Below are positions 7,267-15,613 of a DNA stretch of 64,000 nt, piece after piece. Both the position numbers and the translations under genes were made by a program. Source of the stretch: Methylobacterium sp. J-068 (lineage in GTDB: Bacteria > Pseudomonadota > Alphaproteobacteria > Rhizobiales > Beijerinckiaceae). Each line of letters opens with the position of its first letter. The stretch's first letter is position 1. The stretch is from contig NZ_JAKSXY010000061.1 of assembly GCF_022829445.1 (NCBI RefSeq), positions 124,001-188,000 on the forward strand, given 5' to 3'. Under the pieces are notes generated by a model. It was not told where the DNA came from. It did no database searches and saw only the letters and a program-made list of their open reading frames with translations.

Positions 7267-8505
7267 ATGTCCACCGTCCGCCCCACATCGGAAACCGTTG
7301 CGGCCAAGAATTCGGCGGCCAAGAATTCGGCGGCCAAGAGTTCGGCGGCCGAGAGGTCCGGGGCCGAGAGTTCCAGCCTCGATGCCTTCGCGCGCGAGAC
7401 CCTGGCCGATCTCGATGCCCGGTCCTTGCGCCGGCGGCTCGTCGACACCGCGCGCGGCCCCGGCCCGGCGGCCCGGCGGGGCGGGCGCGCGCTGGTGTCG
7501 TTCTCCTGCAACGATTACCTCGGCCTGTCCGACGACCCGCGCGTGATCGCGGCGGGCCAGGAGGCCCTGGCGCGCTACGGCGCGGGGGCGGGCGCCTCGC
7601 GCCTCGTCACCGGCAACCACCCCGTGCTCGCGGCCCTGGAGGCGCGGCTCGCCGCCCACAAGGGCAAGGACGCGGCCCTGGTCTTCGGCAGCGGCTACAT
7701 GGCCAATCTCGGCATCGTGCCGGCCCTGGCGGGCCCCAAGGACCTCGTCCTCATCGACGCGCTCGGCCATTCCTGCCTGTTCGCCGGCGCGCAGGTCTCG
7801 GGCGCGACGATGCTGCGGTTCCGCCACAACGACGTCGACCACCTGCGCGGCCTCTTGAGCGCCCGGCGCGGCCGGCACGGGCGGGCGCTGGTCCTGACCG
7901 AGCGGGTGTTCAGCATGGACGGGGACCGGGCGCCCCTGTCCGCCATCCTGGAGGCGGCCGCCGCGCACGATGCCTGGACCCTGGTGGACGATGCCCACGG
8001 CCTCGGCGTGGTGGAGGCCGGCGCCCGGGCGCCCCTGGAGATGGGCACGCTGTCGAAGACGCTGGGGTCCTATGGCGGCTATCTCTGCGCCTCGCGGGGC
8101 GTCATCGACCTGATGACGAGCCGGGCCCGCAGCTTCGTCTACACCACCGGCCTGCCGCCGGCCTCGGCCGCGGCGGCGCTCCGGGCCCTGGAGATCGTCG
8201 AGGCGGAGCCCGAACGGGCGGCCCGGCCCCTGGCCCTGGCGCGCCGCTTCACCGCGCGCCTCGGCCTGCCCGAGGCGCAGAGCCCGATCGTTCCCGTCCT
8301 GGTCGGGGCGGCGGAGGCGGCCCTGGCGCTCTCGGCCGCCCTGGAGGCGCGCGGCTTCCTCGTCGTGGCGATCCGCCCGCCCACGGTGCCGGCGGGGACC
8401 GCCCGGCTGCGGGTGGCCTTCTCGGCGGCGCACACGGTGGATCAGGTGGATGCGCTCGCCGAGGCGCTGATCGGCCTGGGTGCCGGCGCGGCGACGGCGC
8501 CGTGA
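7267..8505 (+). CDS. bioF: 8-amino-7-oxononanoate synthase (alpha-oxoamine synthase family)
   Basis: PLP enzyme joining pimeloyl-ACP/CoA and alanine in biotin synthesis. The family blocks are FSCNDYLGLSDD, GAGASRLVTGNHPVLAALE, ALVFGSGYMANLG, VDDAHGLGVV and the PLP-lysine segment GTLSKTLGSYGGY (Lys264). The 412-residue chain is somewhat long because residues 12-36 consist of five tandem five-residue units (AAKNS-like), encoded by a 15-bp repeat. The ATG at 7267 is chosen since it lies just ahead of the repeat and follows AAGGGC; an in-frame ATG at 7195 is also possible. No other bio gene is adjacent. A different alpha-oxoamine synthase, hemA, is found at 40-41 kb; specificity as BioF rather than another family member is inferred from sequence features. 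Confidence 0.85.
   Translation: MSTVRPTSETVAAKNSAAKNSAAKSSAAERSGAESSSLDAFARETLADLDARSLRRRLVDTARGPGPAARRGGRALVSFSCNDYLGLSDDPRVIAAGQEALARYGAGAGASRLVTGNHPVLAALEARLAAHKGKDAALVFGSGYMANLGIVPALAGPKDLVLIDALGHSCLFAGAQVSGATMLRFRHNDVDHLRGLLSARRGRHGRALVLTERVFSMDGDRAPLSAILEAAAAHDAWTLVDDAHGLGVVEAGARAPLEMGTLSKTLGSYGGYLCASRGVIDLMTSRARSFVYTTGLPPASAAAALRALEIVEAEPERAARPLALARRFTARLGLPEAQSPIVPVLVGAAEAALALSAALEARGFLVVAIRPPTVPAGTARLRVAFSAAHTVDQVDALAEALIGLGAGAATAP
7300..7374 (+). repeat. Five-unit 15-bp in-frame tandem repeat in bioF
   Basis: Five consecutive 15-bp units, the first two identical (GCGGCCAAGAATTCG), encoding AAKNS, AAKNS, AAKSS, AAERS and GAESS. The unit is a multiple of three, so copy number can change without a frameshift. 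Confidence 0.9.
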
Positions 8506-8524
8506 GGCCGCGCCGACCGTCGGA

Positions 8525-8881
8525 TCAGCGCCCCGATCGTCCGGACGCGAGGTCGCGCATCCGGTTCGTCCGCGCCTGATTCGCGCGGCGATGGGCGGCA
8601 AAACCGATCCAGCGCGTGACGAGCGGGCCGCCCCGGCGGGTGCGCGGGCCTTCGCCCACCAGCGTCGCGGGCGGGGCGGCGGGGTGGTCGTCCCCCGTGG
8701 GGGTTTCGCTCTCGATCGGTGCCCGGGACCCGCGCGCGCCGTCCTCGCGCGCGTTCGCCTCGCGCGCGTTGTCGTTGAAGGGCAGGGCGAGGCAGCCGAG
8801 CACCGCCGGCTCGCGCTCCGCGTCCCGCGCACCGGGGGTTTCGAGGTCGTGGGACCGGATCTTGCGTATGTCCGCGGTCAT
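8525..8881 (-). CDS. Hypothetical 118-residue protein
   Basis: A minus-strand frame with almost every third codon position G or C, as in the neighbouring real genes, and no membrane segment. The N-terminal half has a mixed composition (TADIRKIRSHDLE, ALPFNDNAREANARE), the C-terminal half is basic. I recognise no domain. The ATG lacks a clear Shine-Dalgarno sequence. It is convergent with bioF (20 bases between ends) and is the only plausible gene in the 675-base space between bioF and the acyltransferase gene. Confidence 0.5.
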   Translation of the reverse strand: MTADIRKIRSHDLETPGARDAEREPAVLGCLALPFNDNAREANAREDGARGSRAPIESETPTGDDHPAAPPATLVGEGPRTRRGGPLVTRWIGFAAHRRANQARTNRMRDLASGRSGR

Positions 8882-9180
8882 CGTGCTTATCGCTGGTCAT
8901 CCGAGATCCAGCCTCGCCCGCGTCGCGAGCGGGCGATCCCTCCCCCGGCCCGGGTCTCGTCTGGCGAGCCCGGATTGCGAAGCGGATCATAAGGGATTGC
9001 CCGGCGCGATGGCGTCCGCGCTTTGGTCCGTGAGTCCAGAACTCTTGTCCCTGTGTCCCAATTCGCGCCCGCGCGGCCGGGCCGGAGAAACCTCCGGCGC
9101 GGTCCGGCCGAACGCGCGTCCACGCGGGCGCGAAGGCTCGCGCGGGGCCGGAAAGCCGCCCGCCCGCACCGGTCCGGGGG
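8882..9180. other. Gene-free spacer with two hairpins
   Basis: No convincing coding frame. A palindrome at 8950-8973 (CCGGG-T-CTCG, loop TCTGG, CGAG-CCCGG) resembles the interspersed palindromic repeat seen at 954 and 30.6 kb. A second hairpin, GCCGGAG/CTCCGGC with loop AAAC, occupies 9081-9098, just beyond the 3' end of the acyltransferase gene. Confidence 0.5.
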
Positions 9181-12100
9181 TCACGCGGCGGCGGGGGCCT
9201 CGCCGGCGGCCCGCTCGCGGGCGAGCTTGACCACGCTGACCTGATCGACCTTGCCGGTGCCGAGCATCGGCACCCGGTCGAGCACCACCACCTCGGCGGG
9301 GATCGCGATCTCGGGCGCGCCCTTGCCCTTGGCGAAGCTCTGGTAGGCGGCCCGCGTCGCGTCCCTGGCCTCCGTGAACAGCACCAGCCGCTCGCCCTTT
9401 CGGGCATCCGGCACGGCGGCCACCGCGCTCGGCGCGTCCGGCCAGAGTTCGGCCGCGATGGCCTCGACGCTCGCCAGCGACACCATCTCGCCGGCGATCT
9501 TGGCGAAGCGCTTGGCCCGGCCCTTGATCGTGACGAAGCCCTGCGCGTCGATGGCGACGATGTCGCCGGTGTCGTGCCAGCCCTCCGGCGGCGCCTCGAC
9601 GCTGCCGGGCCGCTCGGGCCGCAGGTAGCCCAGCATGATGTTGGGTCCGCGGAGGGACAGGCGGCCGCCCTCCTCGATGCCGGGCACCGGCTCCAGGCGC
9701 CAGTCCTGGCCGGGCAGCAGGCGGCCCACCGTGCCGAAGCGGTTGAACATCGGCGTGTTGAGGGCGACCACCGGGCCGCACTCGGTGACGCCGTAGCCCT
9801 CCAGGATGCGCAGGCCGAACTTCTCGCCCCAGGTCCTGCGGGTGGATTCCTTCACCGCCTCGGCCCCGGCCACGACGTAGCGCAGCGAGCGCAGGTCGTA
9901 GGAATGCGCGGTCTTGGCGTAGCCGGCGAGGAAGGTGTCGGTGCCGAACAGGACGGTGGCGTTGGAGCCGTAGATGAGTTCGGGCACGATCCGGTAGTGC
10001 AGCGGCGAGGGGTAGAGGTAGACCGGGACGCCCGAGACCAGCGGCAGCACGAGGCCCGCCGTCAGCCCGAAGGCGTGGAACACGGGCAGCACGTTGAAGA
10101 CCTTGTCGCTCGGCCCGAAATCGATCCGGGCGGCGACCTGCGCGGTGTTGGCCAGCATGTTGCGGTTGGCGAGCACCACGCCCTTGGGCGCCCCCTCCGA
10201 GCCGGAGGTGAACAGGATCGCGGCCGGGTCGCCGCCGGCCCGCGCCACCAGGGGCGCGCGCCGGCCGAGGAAGCCCCGGAGCTTGTCGCCCGTCGTGATG
10301 CCGGCCCGGACATCCTCCAGGTAGACCAGGGTGACGGTGCCCCTGATCGCCTCGACGAGGGGCCCGAGCCGGCCCTTCTCGACGAAGGCGCGCGAGGTCA
10401 GGATGGTGTCGACCTCGGCCGTCCGGCAGGCGGAGAGGATGTTGGCGGCCCCCGCCGAGAAGTTGATCATCGCCGGCACCCGGCCCGCCGAGGCCAGGGC
10501 GAACAGCGTCACCGCCGCCCCGTTGGCGTTGGGCAGCATCACGCCGAGGGGCTTGCCCGGGGCGCCGAGGGCCTGGAGCTTGCGGCCCAGGATGTTGGCG
10601 CCCATCACGAGGCGGGAATAGCTCAAGGTTCCCAAGGGGTCCTCGACCGCCGTGCGGCGCCAGCCGTGGCGCTCGCCCGCGTCGACGAGGGCCTGCATCA
10701 GGCCGCGATCGATGTCGGTGGTGCGGAAGACGAGGTCGGACATGATCCCGTAGAGCGCGGCGCCCGCCGCCTGCCGGCGGGCCTTGCCCTTGAGGGCCGG
10801 GTCCACGGCGAGCGCCACCGGCGGCAGGATCGTGACGGTGACCTTCGGCCACCAGCGGCGCTTCACCTGGTTCTTCGAGAGGCGCGAGAAGACCGTCTTC
10901 TCCAGGCCCTCGATCTTCACCGGCACCACCATGGCGCCGGACTTGTCGGCGATGAGCCCAGCCCCGTCGTAGACCTTCATCAGGCTGCCGGTGACGGTGA
11001 GGCGCCCCTCGGGGAAGATGATCAGGGTCTCGCCGTTCTTGACCGCGTTGATCAGGGTGCGGGTGGCGAGCGGGCGGGTCGGGTCCAGCGGCATCGCCTT
11101 GGTGATCGCCAGGAACGGCTTCACCCACCAGCGCTGCGCGATGCCGTGGTCGACGGCGAAGACGGGTTCCTGGTCGAGGAGCGAGAGCGCGAGCGGCGCG
11201 TCGAGGAACGAGACGTGGTTGAGGGCGACGATGGCGTTCGGCCCCGCCTTCTCGACGTTCTCCAGGCCGCGCACCTCCAGCCGGTAGAAGGCGCGGAACA
11301 GGATCGAGAGGAAGTCGCGGAACGGGCTCGTGGGCAGCACCGCGAGGATGACGATCCCGGCCACGAGGTTGAGGACGCCCAGCAGGGTCAGCAGCGCGGC
11401 CATCGACCAGCCGGCGCCCTGCAGGGCGGCGAGCCCGAGGGCGCCCGTCACCATGAAGGCGGCGGTGAGCACGTTGACGGCGCCGATGACGCGGGCGCGC
11501 TTGTCCTTGTCCGTCCAGGCCTGCACGGCGGCGAAGGAGGGCACGATGTAGAGGCCGCCGGCGACCGCGAGGCCGAACAGGTCGATCGTGACGCGCAGGC
11601 CCGTGCCGGTGGTGAGGAAGTCCCACGCGCCCAGCGGATCGCCGGAGACGGGGGGGAGGTGCCCCACCGTCCAGGCGAGGTCGAGGCCGAACAGGCCCAT
11701 GAACAGGGCGCCGATGGGCGTGGGCAGCAGCACGATGCGGCCGCTCGCGAGCCAGGAGGCGAGGCCCGAGCCCACCGCGATGCCGATGGAGAACACCGCC
11801 AGCAGGGTCGTCACCACGGTCTCGGAACCGTTGAGGCTCTGGCGCACCAGCACGGGGAGCAGCGACAGGATCACGGCACCGACGAGCCAGAACCAGCTCA
11901 CGATAAGCGAGCCGCGCCACATCCGGGTGTCGCCCCAGATGTCGCGCAGCAGCGCGGCGGTGGAGCGGGCGACGTTCGGGTCGATGCGCAGCGTCGGCGC
12001 GGCCTCGCCGGTGGCGGGAATCGCCCGCGCCGAGAGCCAGCACAGGACGGCGAACACCATGATCATCCCGCTGAAGGCCATGGCGCCCCCGCCCATCGCG

Positions 12101-12594
12101 GTGGCGAGACCGGCCACGATGGTGCCGAGCAGGATGGCGAGGAAGGTCGCGGCCTCGACCAGCGCGTTGCCGGCGGTGAGTTCGTCCCGGCGCAGGTGGT
12201 CGGGCAGGATGCCGTACTTGATCGGCCCGAACAGGGCCGCGATCGTGCCGAACAGCCCGAGCGCCACGAACAGCACCGGCACGGAATGCATCCAGAAGCC
12301 GAGGGCGGCGGCGGCGGCGGCGAAGATCTCGGCGAATTTCAGGCGCTTGGCGATGAGCGCCTTGTCGTAGCGGTCGGCCATCTGGCCGCCGAGGCCGGAG
12401 AGGATGAAGAACGGGCCGATGAACACGGCGCCCGCCAGGGTCACCAGCAGCGGCGAGCCGCCGCCCGCGCCGCCGACCTTGAACAGGATGAGGAACACCA
12501 GGGCGTTCTTGAGGAAGTTGTCGTTGAAGGCCGAGAAGAACTGGCACCAGAACAGGGGTGCGAAGCGGCGCGTCGTCATCAAGGTGTGGAACAT
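9181..12594 (-). CDS. aas: Aas-type fusion: MFS/LplT-like permease + PlsC acyltransferase + acyl-ACP synthetase
   Basis: A 1137-residue protein with three parts. Residues 1 to about 400 are a 12-helix transporter resembling the lysophospholipid flippase LplT, opening with FFSAFNDNFLKNALVFLI. Next is a PlsC/LPLAT acyltransferase (about 430-610) with NHVSFLD (HX4D box, near residue 460) and FPEGRLTVTG. The remainder is an AMP-binding acyl-ACP synthetase with ILFTSGSEGAPKGVVL, EGYGVTECGP and GRAKRFAKIAGEMVS. In E. coli Aas plus LplT re-acylate lysophosphatidylethanolamine at the inner membrane; here transport and both enzymatic steps are on one chain. ATG 12594 is chosen because GAGGAG lies six bases upstream; an in-frame ATG at 12648 has no such site. 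It is divergent from a TetR-type gene. Confidence 0.93.
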   Translation of the reverse strand: MFHTLMTTRRFAPLFWCQFFSAFNDNFLKNALVFLILFKVGGAGGGSPLLVTLAGAVFIGPFFILSGLGGQMADRYDKALIAKRLKFAEIFAAAAAALGFWMHSVPVLFVALGLFGTIAALFGPIKYGILPDHLRRDELTAGNALVEAATFLAILLGTIVAGLATAMGGGAMAFSGMIMVFAVLCWLSARAIPATGEAAPTLRIDPNVARSTAALLRDIWGDTRMWRGSLIVSWFWLVGAVILSLLPVLVRQSLNGSETVVTTLLAVFSIGIAVGSGLASWLASGRIVLLPTPIGALFMGLFGLDLAWTVGHLPPVSGDPLGAWDFLTTGTGLRVTIDLFGLAVAGGLYIVPSFAAVQAWTDKDKRARVIGAVNVLTAAFMVTGALGLAALQGAGWSMAALLTLLGVLNLVAGIVILAVLPTSPFRDFLSILFRAFYRLEVRGLENVEKAGPNAIVALNHVSFLDAPLALSLLDQEPVFAVDHGIAQRWWVKPFLAITKAMPLDPTRPLATRTLINAVKNGETLIIFPEGRLTVTGSLMKVYDGAGLIADKSGAMVVPVKIEGLEKTVFSRLSKNQVKRRWWPKVTVTILPPVALAVDPALKGKARRQAAGAALYGIMSDLVFRTTDIDRGLMQALVDAGERHGWRRTAVEDPLGTLSYSRLVMGANILGRKLQALGAPGKPLGVMLPNANGAAVTLFALASAGRVPAMINFSAGAANILSACRTAEVDTILTSRAFVEKGRLGPLVEAIRGTVTLVYLEDVRAGITTGDKLRGFLGRRAPLVARAGGDPAAILFTSGSEGAPKGVVLANRNMLANTAQVAARIDFGPSDKVFNVLPVFHAFGLTAGLVLPLVSGVPVYLYPSPLHYRIVPELIYGSNATVLFGTDTFLAGYAKTAHSYDLRSLRYVVAGAEAVKESTRRTWGEKFGLRILEGYGVTECGPVVALNTPMFNRFGTVGRLLPGQDWRLEPVPGIEEGGRLSLRGPNIMLGYLRPERPGSVEAPPEGWHDTGDIVAIDAQGFVTIKGRAKRFAKIAGEMVSLASVEAIAAELWPDAPSAVAAVPDARKGERLVLFTEARDATRAAYQSFAKGKGAPEIAIPAEVVVLDRVPMLGTGKVDQVSVVKLARERAAGEAPAAA

Positions 12595-12733
12595 GACGGT
12601 CTCCTCGGACGCGCGGGCTTGGGGCGACGCAGGATCGAAACGCGGCATGACTGCCCGCCCGACGCCATAGCGTCAAATCCTGAACCGCTCGTCCTTTGTA
12701 CGATGTTCAAAATCTAGACGCGCCGCGGGGGCT

Positions 12734-12763
12734 GTGCAATCGCCGGATTGCACGTCGTGCAAT
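12734..12763. promoter_or_regulatory. Candidate operator: three GTGCAAT half-sites between aas and the TetR gene
   Basis: GTGCAAT at 12734-12740, ATTGCAC at 12747-12753 and GTGCAAT at 12757-12763 give two overlapping perfect inverted repeats, one with a 6-bp and one with a 3-bp spacer. It lies 140 bp from the aas start and 91 bp from the regulator start, the usual place for a divergently acting TetR operator. Binding by the adjacent regulator is an inference. Confidence 0.6.
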
Positions 12764-12854
12764 CTCGGCGGCGGCCGGGTGCGGGGACGCACGGGCGGGG
12801 TCTCGCGGCGCACGGAGAGCGCCTGCCGGGATACGAAGGCGAAGGGGAGCCACG

Positions 12855-13505
12855 ATGGCGCGGATGGAGAAGCGGGGCACCGGACCGCGTGGCGAGCACA
12901 ACCGGGAGGAGTTCCTCGCCCTCGTCACCAAGGCCGCCGAGGGGCTGGTCCGGCACGAGGGCTTGCGCGGCCTCGGCATGCGGCGGCTGGCCAGCACCAT
13001 CGGCTACGCGCCGAACTCGATCTACAACGCGGTGGGCGACCTCGACGCGGTGGTGATGCGGGTCAACGCCCGCACCCTGGAGCGGCTGCACGCGATGCTC
13101 ACGGCGGCCGTGGCGCCGGAGGCCTCGCCCCGCACCAACGCGCTCGCGGTGGCGGATGCCTATCTCGCCTTCGTGGGCGCCGACCCGCAGGTCTGGAGCC
13201 TGGTCTTCGAGCACCAGCTCGCCCCCGACAGCGCCTTTCCGGACTGGTACGCGCAGGCCCTGGCCCGGACCACGGACCTCGTCGACCGCGTGCTCCAGCC
13301 GATGATCCCCGATGCCGACGAGCGCCGGCAGGCGGTGGCGACCCTGTGGGCGAGCCTGCACGGCCTCGCCTCGCTCTCGACATCGCGAAAACTCGCGGTT
13401 CTCACGCCCGAATCCCCGCGCGATCTCGCTCGACTCCTGGTCGGGCGGTTTCTCGGTTCGGTGGAGGTCGGGCCGGCACGTCCCGGTCCTGCGAGATCGG
13501 ATTGA
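12855..13505 (+). CDS. TetR/AcrR-family transcriptional regulator with WHG-type C-terminal domain
   Basis: A 216-residue regulator. The N-terminal helix-turn-helix is clear: AAEGLVRHEGLRGLGMRRLASTIGYAPNSIYNAVGDLDAVV (in two halves, about residues 27-67). The C-terminal ligand domain contains VWSLVFEHQLAP and the WASLHGLASLS helix typical of the WHG/TetR_C_33 group. The ATG follows GGGGAG at a good distance. Divergence from the aas-type gene and the inverted repeats in between suggest it represses itself and that membrane-lipid gene, perhaps in response to an acyl compound; the ligand is unknown. Confidence 0.9.
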   Translation: MARMEKRGTGPRGEHNREEFLALVTKAAEGLVRHEGLRGLGMRRLASTIGYAPNSIYNAVGDLDAVVMRVNARTLERLHAMLTAAVAPEASPRTNALAVADAYLAFVGADPQVWSLVFEHQLAPDSAFPDWYAQALARTTDLVDRVLQPMIPDADERRQAVATLWASLHGLASLSTSRKLAVLTPESPRDLARLLVGRFLGSVEVGPARPGPARSD

Positions 13506-13759
13506 TCCGCGGGGAAACGGCCAGCCAAGGGGAAACAACCAGCCAAGACTCGGGACGGACGCCGCAAGAATCCGGCGGCGCGGCCTCAAGACGTCGGAGA
13601 CGCCGCTCCTGATCGACGGTTCCATCCGCTGGGGGCGTCGCCGAATCCACGTCCGGCGCGCGCTGATAATCCGATCTCATTTTACGCGAAACCTTAATCA
13701 TTCGAATCCAGTGTCCGCCTCCTGCCGCGCAAGATCGTCTTGCCCCAACGGCAGTCCGG

Positions 13760-15460
13760 ATGAGGTCCGTCGTGTCCTTTCAAGCCCTGTCGATCCGTAC
13801 CAAGCTCATCGCCGCGTTCCTCACCTTGACCCTCTTCGTCGTCGGGCTGGGGAGCTTGGGCCTCGTCGGGACCCAGCGAATGCGGGAGCAGGCCGTCGAG
13901 ATCGAGACGAACTGGTTGCCGAGCATCCGGGTCCTGGGCGAGATCGATACGCTCACGGCGCGCACCAGCGCCGTGGTCCTGCGGCACACGCAGGCCACCG
14001 AGCCGAAGCTGATCGCCGCCATCGAGGGCGATCTCGAGCGGTTCGGCACGATGCTGGACGCGCGCCGGACCGCCTACGAGCCGATGATCAGCTCCCCCGA
14101 GGAGCGGGCGCTCTACGAGACCTACCTGCGCGAAGCGGCGAACTTCCTGGTGGTGCGCCACACCATCCTGGAGCTGTCGCGCAACGGACAGAAGGCGGAG
14201 GCCTTCACCCTCTACGAAACCAAGGGCCTGCCGATCCGCCGCGCCGCATCGAACGCCCTCGACAAGCTCGCGGCCCTGAACAACGCCGGTGCCGTCGCGG
14301 CGCAGGCCCGGAGCAAGGCCGTCTTCGAGCAGACCCGGAGCCTAGGGCTCTGGGCCGTCATCGGCGCGGTCGTGCTGTCCGTCCTGTCCGCGTGCCTGAT
14401 CATCCGAGGGGTGACGCGCGGCATCGACGCCGTCGTGCGGCCGATGCAGTCCCTGGCGGCGGGGGATCTCTCCGTGACCGTCCCGCACCAGGGGGCCAGG
14501 ACCGAGATCGGAACCATCGCGGACGCCGTGCAGGTGTTCAAGGACGGGCTGGTGCGGATGAAGGCCCTGGAAGCCGAGACGGCCCTGTCGCGGGCCGGCG
14601 CGGAGGCGCAGCGCAGGGCCGCGATGCAGACCCTGGCGGACGGCCTCGAGAGCACGGTCGGCGGCATCATCGCCACCGTCACCCGCTCGGCCACCGCCCT
14701 GCAGGCGACGGCCCAGAGCATGGCGGGCACCGCCACCCAGACCGCCAACCAGTCCACCAGCGTCGCGGCGGCCGCCGAGGAGGCGGCCTCCAACGTCACC
14801 ACCGTGGCGGCGGCGGCCGAGGAGCTCGGCGCCTCCGTGCAGGAGATCGGACGCCAGGTCAGCAATTCGGCCATGATGGCGCAGGCGGCCGTCGCGGAGG
14901 CCGCCCAGACCGCGACCTTCGTGCAGGCCCTCAACGCGGCCGTGGCCCGGATCGGCGACGTGGTGACGATGATCACCACGATCGCGGGCCAGACCAACCT
15001 GCTGGCGCTCAACGCCACCATCGAGGCGGCGCGCGCCGGCGAGGCCGGGCGCGGCTTCGCGGTGGTCGCGGCGGAGGTCAAGGAACTCGCCAACCAGACG
15101 GCGCGGGCCACCGAGGAGATCGGCGGTCATATCAGCCAGATCCAGGGCTCCACGACCCAGGCCGTGACGGCGATCAGCGGCATCACCGCCCGGATTCAGG
15201 AGATCAGCGGCGTCGCGACCTCGATCTCGGCGGCGGTGGAGCAGCAGGGCGCGGCGACCCAGGAGATCGTGCGCAACGTGGCCCAGGCCTCGATCGGCAC
15301 CGGCGAGGTGACGCAGAACATCTCCGGCGTCGCCGGGGCGGCGGAGGAGACCGGGGCCGCTGCATCCCAGGTCCTGGCCTCGGCCTCCGAATTGTCGCGG
15401 GAATCGGGGCACCTCGACGCGGAGATCGCCCGCTTCCTCGCCACGCTGCGGGCGGCCTGA
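13760..15460 (+). CDS. Methyl-accepting chemotaxis protein
   Basis: A 566-residue transmembrane chemoreceptor. TM1 spans about residues 12-35, a roughly 155-residue four-helix-bundle type periplasmic sensor domain follows, TM2 spans about 193-216, then a HAMP domain and the cytoplasmic coiled coil. The conserved hairpin tip that binds CheA/CheW ([21 protein letters not shown]) begins near residue 408. The C-terminus lacks a CheR-docking pentapeptide. No che gene is adjacent. The ligand cannot be read from sequence. A GTG a few codons downstream is an alternative start. Confidence 0.93.
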   Translation: MRSVVSFQALSIRTKLIAAFLTLTLFVVGLGSLGLVGTQRMREQAVEIETNWLPSIRVLGEIDTLTARTSAVVLRHTQATEPKLIAAIEGDLERFGTMLDARRTAYEPMISSPEERALYETYLREAANFLVVRHTILELSRNGQKAEAFTLYETKGLPIRRAASNALDKLAALNNAGAVAAQARSKAVFEQTRSLGLWAVIGAVVLSVLSACLIIRGVTRGIDAVVRPMQSLAAGDLSVTVPHQGARTEIGTIADAVQVFKDGLVRMKALEAETALSRAGAEAQRRAAMQTLADGLESTVGGIIATVTRSATALQATAQSMAGTATQTANQSTSVAAAAEEAASNVTTVAAAAEELGASVQEIGRQVSNSAMMAQAAVAEAAQTATFVQALNAAVARIGDVVTMITTIAGQTNLLALNATIEAARAGEAGRGFAVVAAEVKELANQTARATEEIGGHISQIQGSTTQAVTAISGITARIQEISGVATSISAAVEQQGAATQEIVRNVAQASIGTGEVTQNISGVAGAAEETGAAASQVLASASELSRESGHLDAEIARFLATLRAA

Positions 15461-15484
15461 TCGAAGGGCCGTCGTCCTTGAAAC

Positions 15485-15506
15485 GGGTCCGGCTCGCGCT
15501 GGACCC
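15485..15506 (+). terminator. Hairpin after the chemoreceptor gene
   Basis: GGGTCC-G-GC, loop TCGC, GC-T-GGACCC, 25 bases past the stop codon, in the space between two convergent genes. The stem is strong but there is no T-run, so intrinsic termination is only likely. Confidence 0.45.
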
Positions 15507-15613
15507 TGCTCCGCCGTCAGCGACCGGCGATGCGCCCGGGCCCGCGTCGGTCATTGTGCCCGAACGGCCGGTCGAGCCCGTGGTAGCGCCCCCCCGATGC
15601 CCTCGACCCGCCC

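Noticed and set aside
9574-12717. 1047-codon plus-strand open frame opposite the aas-type gene
   Set aside because: Low-complexity His/Arg/Gln/Glu shadow of a real gene with three recognised domains; not a protein.
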